Assembly: GCA_964443025.1 (NCBI GenBank)
Contig: CAYUEL010000101.1
Location: forward strand, 1 to 7,190
DNA: 7,190 bases
Direction of reading: 5' to 3'
Source: JAJFKJ01 sp964443025
GTDB taxonomy: Bacteria; Pseudomonadota; Gammaproteobacteria; JABCZS01
Of the stretch, positions 1-7,079 are shown piece by piece (within the stretch, counting starts at the first letter, position 1; each line of letters starts with the position of its first letter). Both the position numbers and the translations under genes were made by a program. The notes under the pieces are model-generated. The model was not told the DNA's origin. It did no database searches and saw only the letters and a program-made list of their open reading frames with translations.

Positions 1-109
1 GCTATCTGCATCTACCATGACAATACATTTCTAGGCGAGAGAGGGAACTTTTGAAAAGGCCCACCAATAGCGTATGAAGCAAGACTAAAATTGCTAACCT
101 TCCAGCGAG

Positions 110-1327
110 ATGCTAAAGTTGGTAATGCTGAAAACTAAAACTTACTCTCTTCCCCGCACCGTATGGGCGCTAGGTTTTGTTAGTTTATTTATGGATATTT
201 CATCCGAAATAGTCCATAGTCTCTTGCCACTTTTTTTAGTGACACAACTAGGCGCGAGTGCGTTAGTACTGGGTATCATTGAGGGCGTGGCAGAAGCCAT
301 TACTTTATTTGTGAAAACATTTTCGGGCGCACTCAGTGATTGGTGGCGTAAGCGTAAAAATATTATTGTGATGGGTTATTTATTAGCCGCTCTTACTAAA
401 CCCATATTTGCATTCAGTAGCAGTCTCGACTGGATCATCATGGCAAGATTCGCTGACCGTATGGGCAAAGGTATACGTGGAGCACCACGAGATGCCTTAA
501 TTGCCGATGTAACACCTTCTTCGCAGCATGGCGCAGCCTATGGTTTGCGACAAAGTCTAGATAAGTGTGGTGCGTTTATTGGGCCGCTCATCGCAATGAT
601 TGGCATGCTCATTTTTGCTAACAATTTTCATTGGGTTTTTACGCTAGCAATATTCCCTGCCTTTTTGAGCGTCTTAGTTCTGATTATTTGGGTAAAAGAA
701 CCCGAGGTTCAACATACTGACACGCCCGTGCCGTGGCCATTAAAATACAACGTATTAAAACAATTACCACGTGCTTATTGGTGGATATTTCTACTCGCAT
801 TTACTTTTACACTGGCACGTTTTAGTGAAGCGTTTTTGCTGTTACGTGCACAAAGCATGGGATTAGCTCTTGCATTCACACCTTTAGTGCTCGTGTTAAT
901 GAGTATTATCTACGCGTTATCTGCCTATCCTTTTGGTAAACGATCGGATACACGAGGCCGCACCTCCTTGCTGATATTTAGCTTAATCATATTGATCGCC
1001 GCCGATTTGATACTAGCATTTGCCACAAATATGCTTACTGTATGGATCGGCGTAGCTTTGTGGGGTTTGCACATGGGAACAAGCCAAGGCATTTTAAGTG
1101 CACTTATCGCTGATACTGCTCCGCCTACGTTACGTGCCACTGCATTTGGTCTATTTAGCTTAAGCAGCGGTGTTGCCATATTACTAGCGAGTGTGATTGC
1201 GGGTTGGCTATGGGTAAGCTTTGGCGCCAGCACAACTTTTCTAATGGGCGCGGGTTTTGCATTCATAACTTTACTGTTATTATTACGATCTATATGCCCC
1301 AACCTCCTACGACACTTTCGGTATTGA
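110..1327 (+). CDS. MFS-family 12-TM transporter
   Basis: This gene encodes an inner-membrane secondary transporter of the major facilitator superfamily; the substrate cannot be read from the sequence. The 405-residue product has about 12 hydrophobic segments in two halves. Each half carries a motif-A-type loop between helices 2 and 3: GALSDWWRKRK at residues 73-83, and GKRSDTRGR at 276-284. Between helices 4 and 5 is a conserved basic stretch RMGKGIRGAPRD (117-128), seen in a widespread uncharacterised MFS subgroup that starts with a motif like VSLFMDISSE (24-33 here). Two starts are possible: ATG 110 and ATG 125. Neither has a convincing Shine-Dalgarno, and conservation should begin near residue 13, so the second is equally possible. 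The end overlaps mutH, which suggests co-transcription. Family is secure; function is unknown. Confidence 0.9.
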   Translation: MLKLVMLKTKTYSLPRTVWALGFVSLFMDISSEIVHSLLPLFLVTQLGASALVLGIIEGVAEAITLFVKTFSGALSDWWRKRKNIIVMGYLLAALTKPIFAFSSSLDWIIMARFADRMGKGIRGAPRDALIADVTPSSQHGAAYGLRQSLDKCGAFIGPLIAMIGMLIFANNFHWVFTLAIFPAFLSVLVLIIWVKEPEVQHTDTPVPWPLKYNVLKQLPRAYWWIFLLAFTFTLARFSEAFLLLRAQSMGLALAFTPLVLVLMSIIYALSAYPFGKRSDTRGRTSLLIFSLIILIAADLILAFATNMLTVWIGVALWGLHMGTSQGILSALIADTAPPTLRATAFGLFSLSSGVAILLASVIAGWLWVSFGASTTFLMGAGFAFITLLLLLRSICPNLLRHFRY

Positions 1328-1959
1328 TGCACAATGCGCAAGCATTGAGCCATAAGACCTTGAAAGAAGTGGCACTTGAATTAAATATCACGATTCCTAA
1401 CAGTCTGCACCACATGAAGGGATTTATGGGCCATCTGTTTGAACAATTGTTGGGAGCCGATGCCGGTTGTGAATCCCGTCCCGATTTCACGCATCTGGGT
1501 GTTGAACTCAAAACCTTGCCGGTGGATGCGCAACTGCGGCCCATCGAATCAACCTACGTATGCACCGTTCCCTTGCAACAATTGCATGGTTTATATTGGG
1601 AAAACTCGGTTGCAAAACAAAAGCTCAATCATGTATTGTGGGTTCCCATTTTATCAGACGATCCTATTCCCATCGCGGAACGAAAAATCTTACAACCGTT
1701 TCTTTGGCAACCCACTGAAGAACAAGAAGACATATTAAAAACTGATTTTGATGAGTTAATCGAGTTAATTGCCATGGGCAAGTTATCTAGCATCACTGCA
1801 AGTCAAGGTACGTATCTTCATATTCGTCCGAAAGCCGCACATGGAAAAGTACTCACTCAAGGTATTGATGAAGAAGGTCATCTGAGCAATACTTTGCCAA
1901 GAGGCTTTTACTTACGCAATCATTTCACGCATGGGTTATTGCTGTCACAAAATACCTAA
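1294..1959 (+). CDS. mutH: DNA mismatch repair endonuclease MutH
   Basis: MutH is the methyl-directed mismatch repair endonuclease. Activated by MutS and MutL, it nicks the unmethylated strand at hemimethylated GATC sites. The 221-residue product aligns along its whole length with E. coli MutH (229 residues). The catalytic motif is present as PDFTHLGVELKTLPVD, giving D64, E71 and K73 (E. coli D70, E77, K79), and E50 sits in GHLFEQLLGA, matching E. coli E56. The motifs LHIRPKAAHGK and LPRGFYLRNHFT near the C-terminus are also typical. I chose ATG 1294 because the N-terminus PPTTLSVLMHNAQALS then lines up with E. coli PPETEEQLLAQAQQLS; this overlaps the MFS gene by 34 bases. An alternative ATG at 1327 overlaps the MFS stop by one base (TGATG). 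A reading starting at 1204 is open but adds non-conserved residues. An intact MutH predicts Dam methylation in this organism. Confidence 0.96.
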   Translation: MPQPPTTLSVLMHNAQALSHKTLKEVALELNITIPNSLHHMKGFMGHLFEQLLGADAGCESRPDFTHLGVELKTLPVDAQLRPIESTYVCTVPLQQLHGLYWENSVAKQKLNHVLWVPILSDDPIPIAERKILQPFLWQPTEEQEDILKTDFDELIELIAMGKLSSITASQGTYLHIRPKAAHGKVLTQGIDEEGHLSNTLPRGFYLRNHFTHGLLLSQNT

Positions 1960-2012
1960 TAAATCTGATTGATTTTACCTTCAATTTCAGTTAAGTTTGT
2001 CGGGTGTTGTAT

Positions 2013-2019
2013 AAAGGAG
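2013..2019 (+). promoter_or_regulatory. Ribosome binding site of the Pit accessory gene
   Basis: AAAGGAG lies 5 bases upstream of ATG 2025 and is the best Shine-Dalgarno in the window. It decides the start in favour of ATG 2025 over an in-frame GTG at 2004, which would place this site inside the coding region. Confidence 0.85.
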
Positions 2020-2024
2020 TATTT

Positions 2025-2705
2025 ATGCCCACTACTAACCCATTTGGAAGACTTTTTGGACGTTCGCCAATACGCCCATTACAAGAACATATCGATAAAG
2101 TCCATAATTGCGCGAACCGACTAATCCCTTTTTTTGAAGCCGTACTTGCACAGGATTGGGACAAAGCTGCGAGCATTCAACAAGCTATCGCAAAACTTGA
2201 AAATGAAGCCGATGAACTTAAACGCGAACTTCGCCTGAGTTTACCCAAAGGATTGTTTTTGCCCGTACCACGTAACGATCTTCTTGAGATGTTACGCAGT
2301 CAAGACCGCATTGCCAACCGCGCGAAAGATATTGCAGGGCTTATTTTAGGCCGTAAAATGCAAATTCCCCAAGGCATCGCTCATGACATACAACTGTATG
2401 TTGTGCGTTGTGTCGCAGCAACAGGTCAAGCCCATCGTGCTATTCACGAATTAGATTCCCTACTGGAAACAGGCTTTTCAGGACATGAAGTCAACATCGT
2501 CGAAGAAATGATTCATGAATTGGATGAAATTGAACACGATACCGATGAAATGCAAATCCGCATTCGTAAACAACTATTCAGTCTGGAAAAAAATCTTAAT
2601 CCCATCGATGTTATGTTTTTATACAACATCATCGAATGGATTGGTAATTTAGCTGATCGCGCGCAAAAAGTTGGCGGTCAATTGCAGGTGATCCTAGCAA
2701 GGTAG
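2025..2705 (+). CDS. DUF47 / TIGR00153 family PhoU-like Pit accessory protein
   Basis: This is a cytoplasmic all-helical protein of the DUF47 (PhoU-like) family, which is commonly encoded just upstream of PiT phosphate transporters and is thought to modulate them. The 226-residue length matches the family. It opens with NPFGRLFGRSP (5-15), typical of the family N-terminus. Acidic E/D-xxx-D motifs of the kind that bind metal in PhoU proteins are visible at ENEAD (59-63) and EHDTD (170-174), and helical repeats with paired Asn/Asp occur at DRIANRAKD (94-102) and WIGNLADRAQK (205-215). The start is set by the AAAGGAG site. The gene stops 8 bases before the transporter start, so the two are surely co-transcribed. 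No clear sigma-70 promoter was seen in the 65 bases after mutH, so read-through from the MFS-mutH pair is possible. Confidence 0.9.
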   Translation: MPTTNPFGRLFGRSPIRPLQEHIDKVHNCANRLIPFFEAVLAQDWDKAASIQQAIAKLENEADELKRELRLSLPKGLFLPVPRNDLLEMLRSQDRIANRAKDIAGLILGRKMQIPQGIAHDIQLYVVRCVAATGQAHRAIHELDSLLETGFSGHEVNIVEEMIHELDEIEHDTDEMQIRIRKQLFSLEKNLNPIDVMFLYNIIEWIGNLADRAQKVGGQLQVILAR

Positions 2706-2713
2706 GTTTTATC

Positions 2714-3970
2714 ATGATGTACGAAACCACGTTCATTATTTTGGCAATAACATTCGGGTTATTCATGGCCTGGGGCGTGGGTGCCAATGATGTTGCCAAT
2801 GCAATGGGTACTTCCGTCGGTTCTAAAGCATTAACCATTCGCCGCGCGATTATCATTGCGGCCATCTTTGAATTTGCCGGTGCATTTTTCGCGGGCGGCG
2901 AAGTGACCAGCACCATCAGCAAAGGCATCACGGATGTCAGCTATTTTACCGATCAACCTGAATTACTCGTTTACGGTATGTTGGCTTCGCTATTAGCGGC
3001 TGGAATATGGTTGCTCGTCGCCTCACATTACGGTTGGCCTGTGTCCACATCGCATTCGATCGTAGGCGCCATTGTAGGCTTTACGGCCGTGGGTGTTGGG
3101 GTCGACGCTGTTCAATGGGATCAAGTCGGTACGATTGCCTTAAGCTGGATAATATCTCCCATCATGGGAATGGTTTTTTCTTACATTTTATTTTTAAGTG
3201 TTCAACAATTGATTTTCAATGCACGTGATCCATTCAAAGCAGCGAAACGGTATGTCCCCGCGTATGTATTTTTATCTTCGTTTATCATCTTTATGGTGAC
3301 GTTCGTCAAGGGGTTGCAATACATTGGCCTTGAATTATCGTTTAGAATGGATGTTTTGTGGTCGTTGGTATTAAGCTTAATCGTCACACTCATTGGTATT
3401 AAAATTATTAAACGTATTCAGCCTGATCCACGCGCCGAACGTGAATTTCATTTTGCTTCAGTTGAAAAAGTATTCACGGTCTTAATGATATTCACCGCTT
3501 GTGCAATGGCGTTTGCGCACGGTTCAAACGATGTCGCCAATGCCGTAGGTCCTTTAGCCGCGGTAATTAACATTGCAACACATCATGGCGAAGTCACCAT
3601 CAGCAGCGCAACACCGGCTTGGATTTTATTCCTAGGGGGCGCAGGCATTGTGTTAGGGTTGGTAACCTATGGTCATAAAGTCATTGCAACCATCGGTACT
3701 AACATTACTGAACTCACCCCCAGTCGTGGTTTTGCAGCAACATTAGCGGCCGCTGCTGTTGTGATTCTTGCATCAGGTATTGGATTACCGATATCTACCA
3801 CCCATACATTAGTCGGCGCAATTTTAGGTGTGGGATTAGCGCGCGGTATTGGCGCGATTAACTTGCAAGTGGTGATGACAATTTTCACCTCATGGATCGT
3901 GACACTCCCTGCAGGCGCATTATTATCGATCATTGCGTTTTATATCTTCAAAATTATTTTTGGCGGTTGA
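2714..3970 (+). CDS. pit: PiT-family low-affinity inorganic phosphate transporter
   Basis: This is an inner-membrane phosphate (probably metal-phosphate) : cation symporter of the PiT family (PF01384). The 418-residue protein shows the internal duplication that defines the family. In the first half GANDVANA (23-30) is followed by GWPVSTSHSIVGAI (107-120); in the second half HGSNDVANAVGP (269-280) is followed by GLPISTTHTLVGAI (357-370). A further conserved stretch is GTNITELTPSRGFAA (328-342). About ten hydrophobic segments surround a more polar central loop near residues 234-250. The start is ATG 2714; a second ATG follows at 2717. The AGGTAGG overlapping the upstream stop codon serves as ribosome binding site. 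Its position between the DUF47 gene and the small exported protein gene makes a three-gene phosphate operon. Whether it uses protons or sodium cannot be told from the sequence. Confidence 0.94.
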   Translation: MMYETTFIILAITFGLFMAWGVGANDVANAMGTSVGSKALTIRRAIIIAAIFEFAGAFFAGGEVTSTISKGITDVSYFTDQPELLVYGMLASLLAAGIWLLVASHYGWPVSTSHSIVGAIVGFTAVGVGVDAVQWDQVGTIALSWIISPIMGMVFSYILFLSVQQLIFNARDPFKAAKRYVPAYVFLSSFIIFMVTFVKGLQYIGLELSFRMDVLWSLVLSLIVTLIGIKIIKRIQPDPRAEREFHFASVEKVFTVLMIFTACAMAFAHGSNDVANAVGPLAAVINIATHHGEVTISSATPAWILFLGGAGIVLGLVTYGHKVIATIGTNITELTPSRGFAATLAAAAVVILASGIGLPISTTHTLVGAILGVGLARGIGAINLQVVMTIFTSWIVTLPAGALLSIIAFYIFKIIFGG

Positions 3971-3973
3971 TTC

Positions 3974-4414
3974 ATGCATTTGCGCAAAGCCATTTTATGC
4001 CTCGTGCTACTGGGTTGTTGCACGACAAGTTTTTCACAAAATCTGGCTTGTCCTGATATCAAAACCATTCAACGTGTCTCAGGCGAATTTGCTTGGGTAA
4101 CATCGCAACCCGGTTGGGAAGGATATTTTGCTATTCCCCGTTTTGGACGCGGACACTCTGATAAAATCAAGTTCTTCAAAGAAGCACGTTGGTTACAATT
4201 ATCTAATTTAAATGATGCAACGGGTGTTCTTGAATGTGATTACCAAGGTACTTACGATGATGAAGTGATTCGATTTGTTTTATCGCTGAATCAAACGGCT
4301 CAAAAACCCACGGGACAAAATTGGGCCTGTAACTTCAATCCTGAATTTGTCCCAGGTCCACAATGCAAATGCACAGGCGAAGCTTCCACGTGTGGGGCAA
4401 AACCGTCGAATTGA
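3974..4414 (+). CDS. Small exported cysteine-rich protein (possible DUF3757)
   Basis: The 146-residue product begins with a clear export signal: HLRK (2-5) then a hydrophobic core to about residue 18. Cleavage could be after S21 (SFS/QN) by signal peptidase I; VLLGC (11-15) is a weaker lipobox alternative that would make a lipoprotein with C15. The mature part has six cysteines (26, 88, 119, 131, 133, 140), enough for three disulfides, and aromatic motifs such as GWEGYFAIPRFG (48-59) and ARWLQLSNL (71-79). The CPDI start after the signal and the LECDYQG motif (86-92) remind me of DUF3757 proteins of Legionella-type bacteria, but that is recall, not a search. It starts 3 bases after the pit stop with no separate promoter, so it should be translationally coupled to pit. 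Its function is not known; a periplasmic role linked to phosphate uptake is only an inference. Confidence 0.8.
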   Translation: MHLRKAILCLVLLGCCTTSFSQNLACPDIKTIQRVSGEFAWVTSQPGWEGYFAIPRFGRGHSDKIKFFKEARWLQLSNLNDATGVLECDYQGTYDDEVIRFVLSLNQTAQKPTGQNWACNFNPEFVPGPQCKCTGEASTCGAKPSN

Positions 4415-4441
4415 GCGTTAATACACATATGCTCGCAGAAA

Positions 4442-4978
4442 TCACATTCGTGAACGACCCGTATGACGTAACTGTTTAATTTCTTCATTTAACTGTTGTT
4501 GCTTCTTAGCATCCAAAGGATCAAAATAAAAACCAAGGTATTTTATTCCGTCAGGATTACAGGCTAATATTTCCGTTTCACGTTTCAAATGATTCATCTG
4601 CTTATAAGACCCTGTGTATTTATCAGGATTGGTATAACTAATTGGTTTTTCAGTAAATAGATATGTATATGCAGCAGACATAAATTGTGAAAAGAACTTT
4701 GCAGCAATGGATGCAGCATAAGTCACCATATAAGTTAAAGTCAAGGTTTCATGCCAGACAAGCGTACTGTCGGGATTTGTTGGCGTTGCCCATTCTGTTA
4801 AACCCGGTATCCCAAAACCACCTGTTGCAGCCAACATTAAAGCAGTTGCTATGAAGATACAACTAAAACGAAATAAACTGCGCATCATTTTATAACCGGT
4901 CGCTATGTTATAGAATGATTTCGCCGCTTTGGTGGCAGGATAGAATAACACATATCCAATACCTAAAAAAATTTGCAC
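4442..4978 (-). CDS. Unrecognised small membrane protein, 178 aa
   Basis: I do not recognise this gene. The translation has a short hydrophobic N-terminal stretch (residues 3-13), a clear transmembrane segment around 35-52 rich in Ala/Ile/Leu, and a third possible segment around 80-98. A polar tail from about 108 to 178 contains a Lys/Gln/Glu-rich stretch near 158-170 (DAKKQQQLNEEIKQLR), probably helical. The long frame starts with GTG at 4978 and has no evident ribosome binding site; a double ATG at 4883-4888 (residues 31-32) would instead make the first long segment a signal anchor. The DNA is AT-rich (18 G/C in 60 at 4621-4680). It is convergent with the pit operon, with 27 bases between and no hairpin terminator visible, and divergent from coq7. 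Membrane location is likely; nothing supports a specific role. Confidence 0.6.
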   Translation of the reverse strand: MQIFLGIGYVLFYPATKAAKSFYNIATGYKMMRSLFRFSCIFIATALMLAATGGFGIPGLTEWATPTNPDSTLVWHETLTLTYMVTYAASIAAKFFSQFMSAAYTYLFTEKPISYTNPDKYTGSYKQMNHLKRETEILACNPDGIKYLGFYFDPLDAKKQQQLNEEIKQLRHTGRSRM

Positions 4979-5023
4979 ATACTGTTCTTGTCTTTGTTAA
5001 AGCGACTGTCAAGGTAACCTAAG

Positions 5024-5035
5024 TATATATATAAT
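5024..5035 (+). promoter_or_regulatory. Alternating TA run with TATAAT at the coq7 start
   Basis: An alternating T/A run ends in a consensus TATAAT at 5030-5035 that overlaps the annotated coq7 ATG (5034). A weak -35 candidate CTGTCA lies at 5006-5011 with an 18-base spacer. If this -10 is used, transcription would begin near 5042, at the second ATG (5043), producing a nearly leaderless message. It may equally be chance AT-richness in a 55-base divergent spacer. Confidence 0.3.
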
Positions 5036-5681
5036 GGCTGCTATGAGACATTATTCCCTCCTAGACAAATTATGCATTCAGGCCGAACAAGGTTTGCGAA
5101 ACATGGCGGGTATTGCGGATAACATCAACCGCCCTAACCCTGCCCAACACCTGCCTGAAACCTACCTTTCAGCCGAGGAACGTCGTCATGCCGCCGCGCT
5201 GATGCGCGTGAATCACAGCGGCGAAGTCTGCGCACAAGCCTTGTATTTTGGGCAGGCGTTATTGGCGCGCAACCCTGCTATTCATGAGCATCTACAACAC
5301 GCGGCCTTAGAAGAAGGCGACCATCTAGCCTGGTGTCAAACACGCATTCAAGAATTAGGCGGACATACCAGTTATTTAAATCCAGCTTGGTACACATTTT
5401 CTGTTTTGATTGGGATGTTGGCAGCCAGTTGCGGTGACAAAATTAGTTTAGGATTTATCGCAGCCACGGAAAAACAAGTTGAACATCATTTGGCGGGGCA
5501 TCTCGAACAATTGCCACAACAGGATGATAAATCCCGCTGCATTGTTCAACGCATGCAACTCGATGAACAACAACATGGAATGGATGCGCTCAATGCCGGT
5601 GGTGAAGAGTTGCCCGAATTTGCACAAGCCATCATGCGTTCTATTGCAAAAATCATGACGGGATTAGCGTATTATGTTTAA
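5034..5681 (+). CDS. coq7: Coq7 2-polyprenyl-3-methyl-6-methoxy-1,4-benzoquinone monooxygenase
   Basis: Coq7 hydroxylates ring carbon 6 of demethoxyubiquinone, the penultimate step of ubiquinone biosynthesis, using molecular oxygen at a carboxylate-bridged diiron centre; it is membrane-associated. The full ligand set is visible: E64 in NHSGEV, E94 and H97 in EEGDH, E146 in TEKQVEHH, and E178 and H181 in DEQQH. The length of 215 residues and the N-terminal pattern (four residues before RHYS) match Pseudomonas Coq7 as I recall it, which supports ATG 5034. The codons are G/C-rich in places (38 of 60 at 5161-5220), in contrast with the AT-rich genes on both sides. There is no Shine-Dalgarno; a TATAAT overlaps the start codon, so ATG 5043 may also be used. 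The gene ends in a TTAA shared with the convergent ATPase gene. Confidence 0.96.
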   Translation: MAAMRHYSLLDKLCIQAEQGLRNMAGIADNINRPNPAQHLPETYLSAEERRHAAALMRVNHSGEVCAQALYFGQALLARNPAIHEHLQHAALEEGDHLAWCQTRIQELGGHTSYLNPAWYTFSVLIGMLAASCGDKISLGFIAATEKQVEHHLAGHLEQLPQQDDKSRCIVQRMQLDEQQHGMDALNAGGEELPEFAQAIMRSIAKIMTGLAYYV

Positions 5682-7015
5682 CGCTTTCTATCTTGCGCAA
5701 GGTAATCTTCAGCATCTATTAATGATAACCCCTGCGCTTTAAAAGTATAACCAGGATAAAAGGATTTTAAATGCTCCATTTTTTTATTGAGAATAGATAA
5801 ATCAATTTTTTTTGAATTCCATTTTACTTCGTAACATGCTATTTCTTTTTTAATATCATTAATGGCTACGATATCAATTTCATTTAATCCTGTTCTGTCC
5901 CAATAACTTCCTATTCTATTATAAGAGTGACTCTCGACAAGAATTTTTCTAAAAAAATCTTCTAATAAATGTCCCGCATAGGTTGTGTAATTCTTATCGA
6001 AAACGGTCTTTAAATAAGGGAAATTTTCAGCTTCCACTGCTGATCGATTATGATAGATGAAATAAAACCAAAATTTTAAGAAGGGATCATTTAAACGATA
6101 CCGTACATTTTTGGAGTTATTCTTTGCGTTTATTGGTTTGTAATGAGTAATAAGATTGTAATCGTGAAGAAGCCGATCTAAATAACCGCCTACACTTTTT
6201 TCTAAGGTGCCTTCAATTTCAGCTTGAGTACATTTACCACAAGAAATCAACTCTAAAATGGAAAAATAAACACTGTATTCTTTACCAAACTCTTCTATTA
6301 ATACATTTTTACCCTCTTCTAAGAAAGGCGATAAGCGATAAAAAATAAAATTGATCATTGATTTAAGATCATATATTTTTTCCCTGAGCAGAGTTTCAAT
6401 GTATTTTGGCAACCCCCCGGTAATTAAATAATATTCAAAACAGGTATTAATATTCGCCTGATGATGATCTTTTAAGATATCCCAAAGAGTGGAAATTTTG
6501 AAAGGATTGAGTTTAATAATACGATCAGCTCGACCAAATAATGGTTCTTTATTATGTTCAAATATTTTACTCATTAAGGAATAGATCGAACCAATAAAAA
6601 TAACATTCAAATGAACTTGATCCCGATACAAATCCCATAGGCGCTGAATATCTGAATAAACTGAAGGGTTAAGATTAAAAAACTCCTGAAACTCATCAAC
6701 AATTAAAATAAAACGATGATTTTTGGCTAATTGCAATACCAGTTCAAATACTTGGCTAAACGAGGTAATTTCTCCAACAAGAGGAAGATCAAATTCTTGT
6801 TTTAAAATCTCAAGGTATTCCTTGCACAAAAGATGTTCTGATTTTTTTGTAACAAAGAAATAAATAAACCGATGGGATTTTGCAAAGGTCAGCGCAAGGT
6901 GTGTTTTCCCTACCCGCCTGCGACCCGTTAAGGCAACAAGAGTACCTGCGTTTTCAGTACGTTCAAATAACTTGTTTAGCTCATTAAGCTCTTCGTCGCG
7001 ATTATAAAACTTCAT
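5678..7015 (-). CDS. Archaeal-type ATPase with C-terminal DUF234 nuclease-like domain
   Basis: This encodes a cytoplasmic P-loop ATPase of the archaeal ATPase_2 family (PF01637, MNS clade of STAND NTPases) fused to DUF234 (PF03008). The 445 residues run in this order: family N-terminus FYNRDEELNEL (3-13), Walker A GRRRVGKT (31-38), Walker B FILIVDEFQEF (102-112), GRADRIIKLNPF (161-172), and the conserved GGLPKYIE (200-207). A winged-helix region spans about 245-310, and the C-terminal domain runs from about 310. That domain holds a PD-(D/E)XK-like set: E352, D381 in NEIDIVAI, and E396-V-K398. All key residues are present, so both activities could be live. The biological role of the family is unknown; links to mobile elements or defence have been proposed. 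The gene stands alone, is AT-rich (14 G/C in 60 at 5821-5880) unlike coq7, and lacks a Shine-Dalgarno, suggesting horizontal acquisition. ATG 7015 is chosen because the motif order starts immediately after it. Confidence 0.92.
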   Translation of the reverse strand: MKFYNRDEELNELNKLFERTENAGTLVALTGRRRVGKTHLALTFAKSHRFIYFFVTKKSEHLLCKEYLEILKQEFDLPLVGEITSFSQVFELVLQLAKNHRFILIVDEFQEFFNLNPSVYSDIQRLWDLYRDQVHLNVIFIGSIYSLMSKIFEHNKEPLFGRADRIIKLNPFKISTLWDILKDHHQANINTCFEYYLITGGLPKYIETLLREKIYDLKSMINFIFYRLSPFLEEGKNVLIEEFGKEYSVYFSILELISCGKCTQAEIEGTLEKSVGGYLDRLLHDYNLITHYKPINAKNNSKNVRYRLNDPFLKFWFYFIYHNRSAVEAENFPYLKTVFDKNYTTYAGHLLEDFFRKILVESHSYNRIGSYWDRTGLNEIDIVAINDIKKEIACYEVKWNSKKIDLSILNKKMEHLKSFYPGYTFKAQGLSLIDAEDYLAQDRKR

Positions 7016-7018
7016 AAT

Positions 7019-7057
7019 TTATAGTAACCCTAGTTACAGTAACCAGTATTACTATAA
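7019..7057. promoter_or_regulatory. 39-bp dyad, candidate operator in front of the ATPase gene
   Basis: Perfect 9-base arms TTATAGTAA (7019-7027) and TTACTATAA (7049-7057) share a centre at 7038 with the inner palindrome GTTACAGTAAC (7033-7043). Of 19 possible pairs, 16 match. A further GTAAC (7024-7028) alternates with GTTAC (7033-7037) and GTAAC (7039-7043). The element begins 3 bases upstream of the ATPase start codon and covers the predicted -10 and transcription start. It looks like a protein-binding operator, possibly for autoregulation; an RNA hairpin is less likely because the start site falls inside it. Confidence 0.55.
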
Positions 7058-7079
7058 TATAAACGACGGGAAAAATCAA
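7051..7079 (-). promoter_or_regulatory. Predicted sigma-70 promoter of the ATPase gene
   Basis: On the minus strand TTGATT (positions 7079-7074) and TATAGT (7056-7051) are separated by 17 bases and match the -35 and -10 consensus at 4 and 5 of 6 positions. Transcription would start near 7044, about 30 bases upstream of the ATPase ATG. Both boxes lie within arms of dyad-symmetric elements, which suggests repressor control. Confidence 0.5.

Noticed and set aside
1..54. Open frame reading AICIYHDNTFLGERGNF then TGA, as if the end of an upstream gene.
   Set aside because: Only 17 codons without a start are visible and no family motif; such an open stretch is common by chance. On the minus strand ATG at 18-16 gives only MVDADS to the edge, equally unsupported.
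48..78. Possible promoter for the MFS gene (TTGAAA 51-56, TATGAA 73-78, spacer 16) within an odd palindrome CTTTTGAAAAG (48-58).
   Set aside because: The -10 matches only 4 of 6 positions and the region is AT-rich; not strong enough to annotate.
925..1353. 142-codon open frame on the minus strand inside the MFS gene.
   Set aside because: It is antisense to a clearly conserved transporter, with a basic low-information translation and no motif.
3673..3933. 86-codon minus-strand open frame inside the pit gene.
   Set aside because: Antisense shadow of the conserved PiT second half; the composition reflects the codons of the real gene.
4413..4434. GAGC...GCTC inverted repeat between the pit operon and the convergent membrane-protein gene, considered as a terminator.
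   Set aside because: A 4-base stem with a 14-base loop and no T run is not a credible terminator.
5007..5012. Perfect TTGACA on the minus strand upstream of the 4442-4978 gene.
   Set aside because: No -10-like hexamer at 15-18 bases downstream, and the start site would fall on the GTG codon; kept only as a curiosity beside the AGGTAACCT palindrome (5012-5020).
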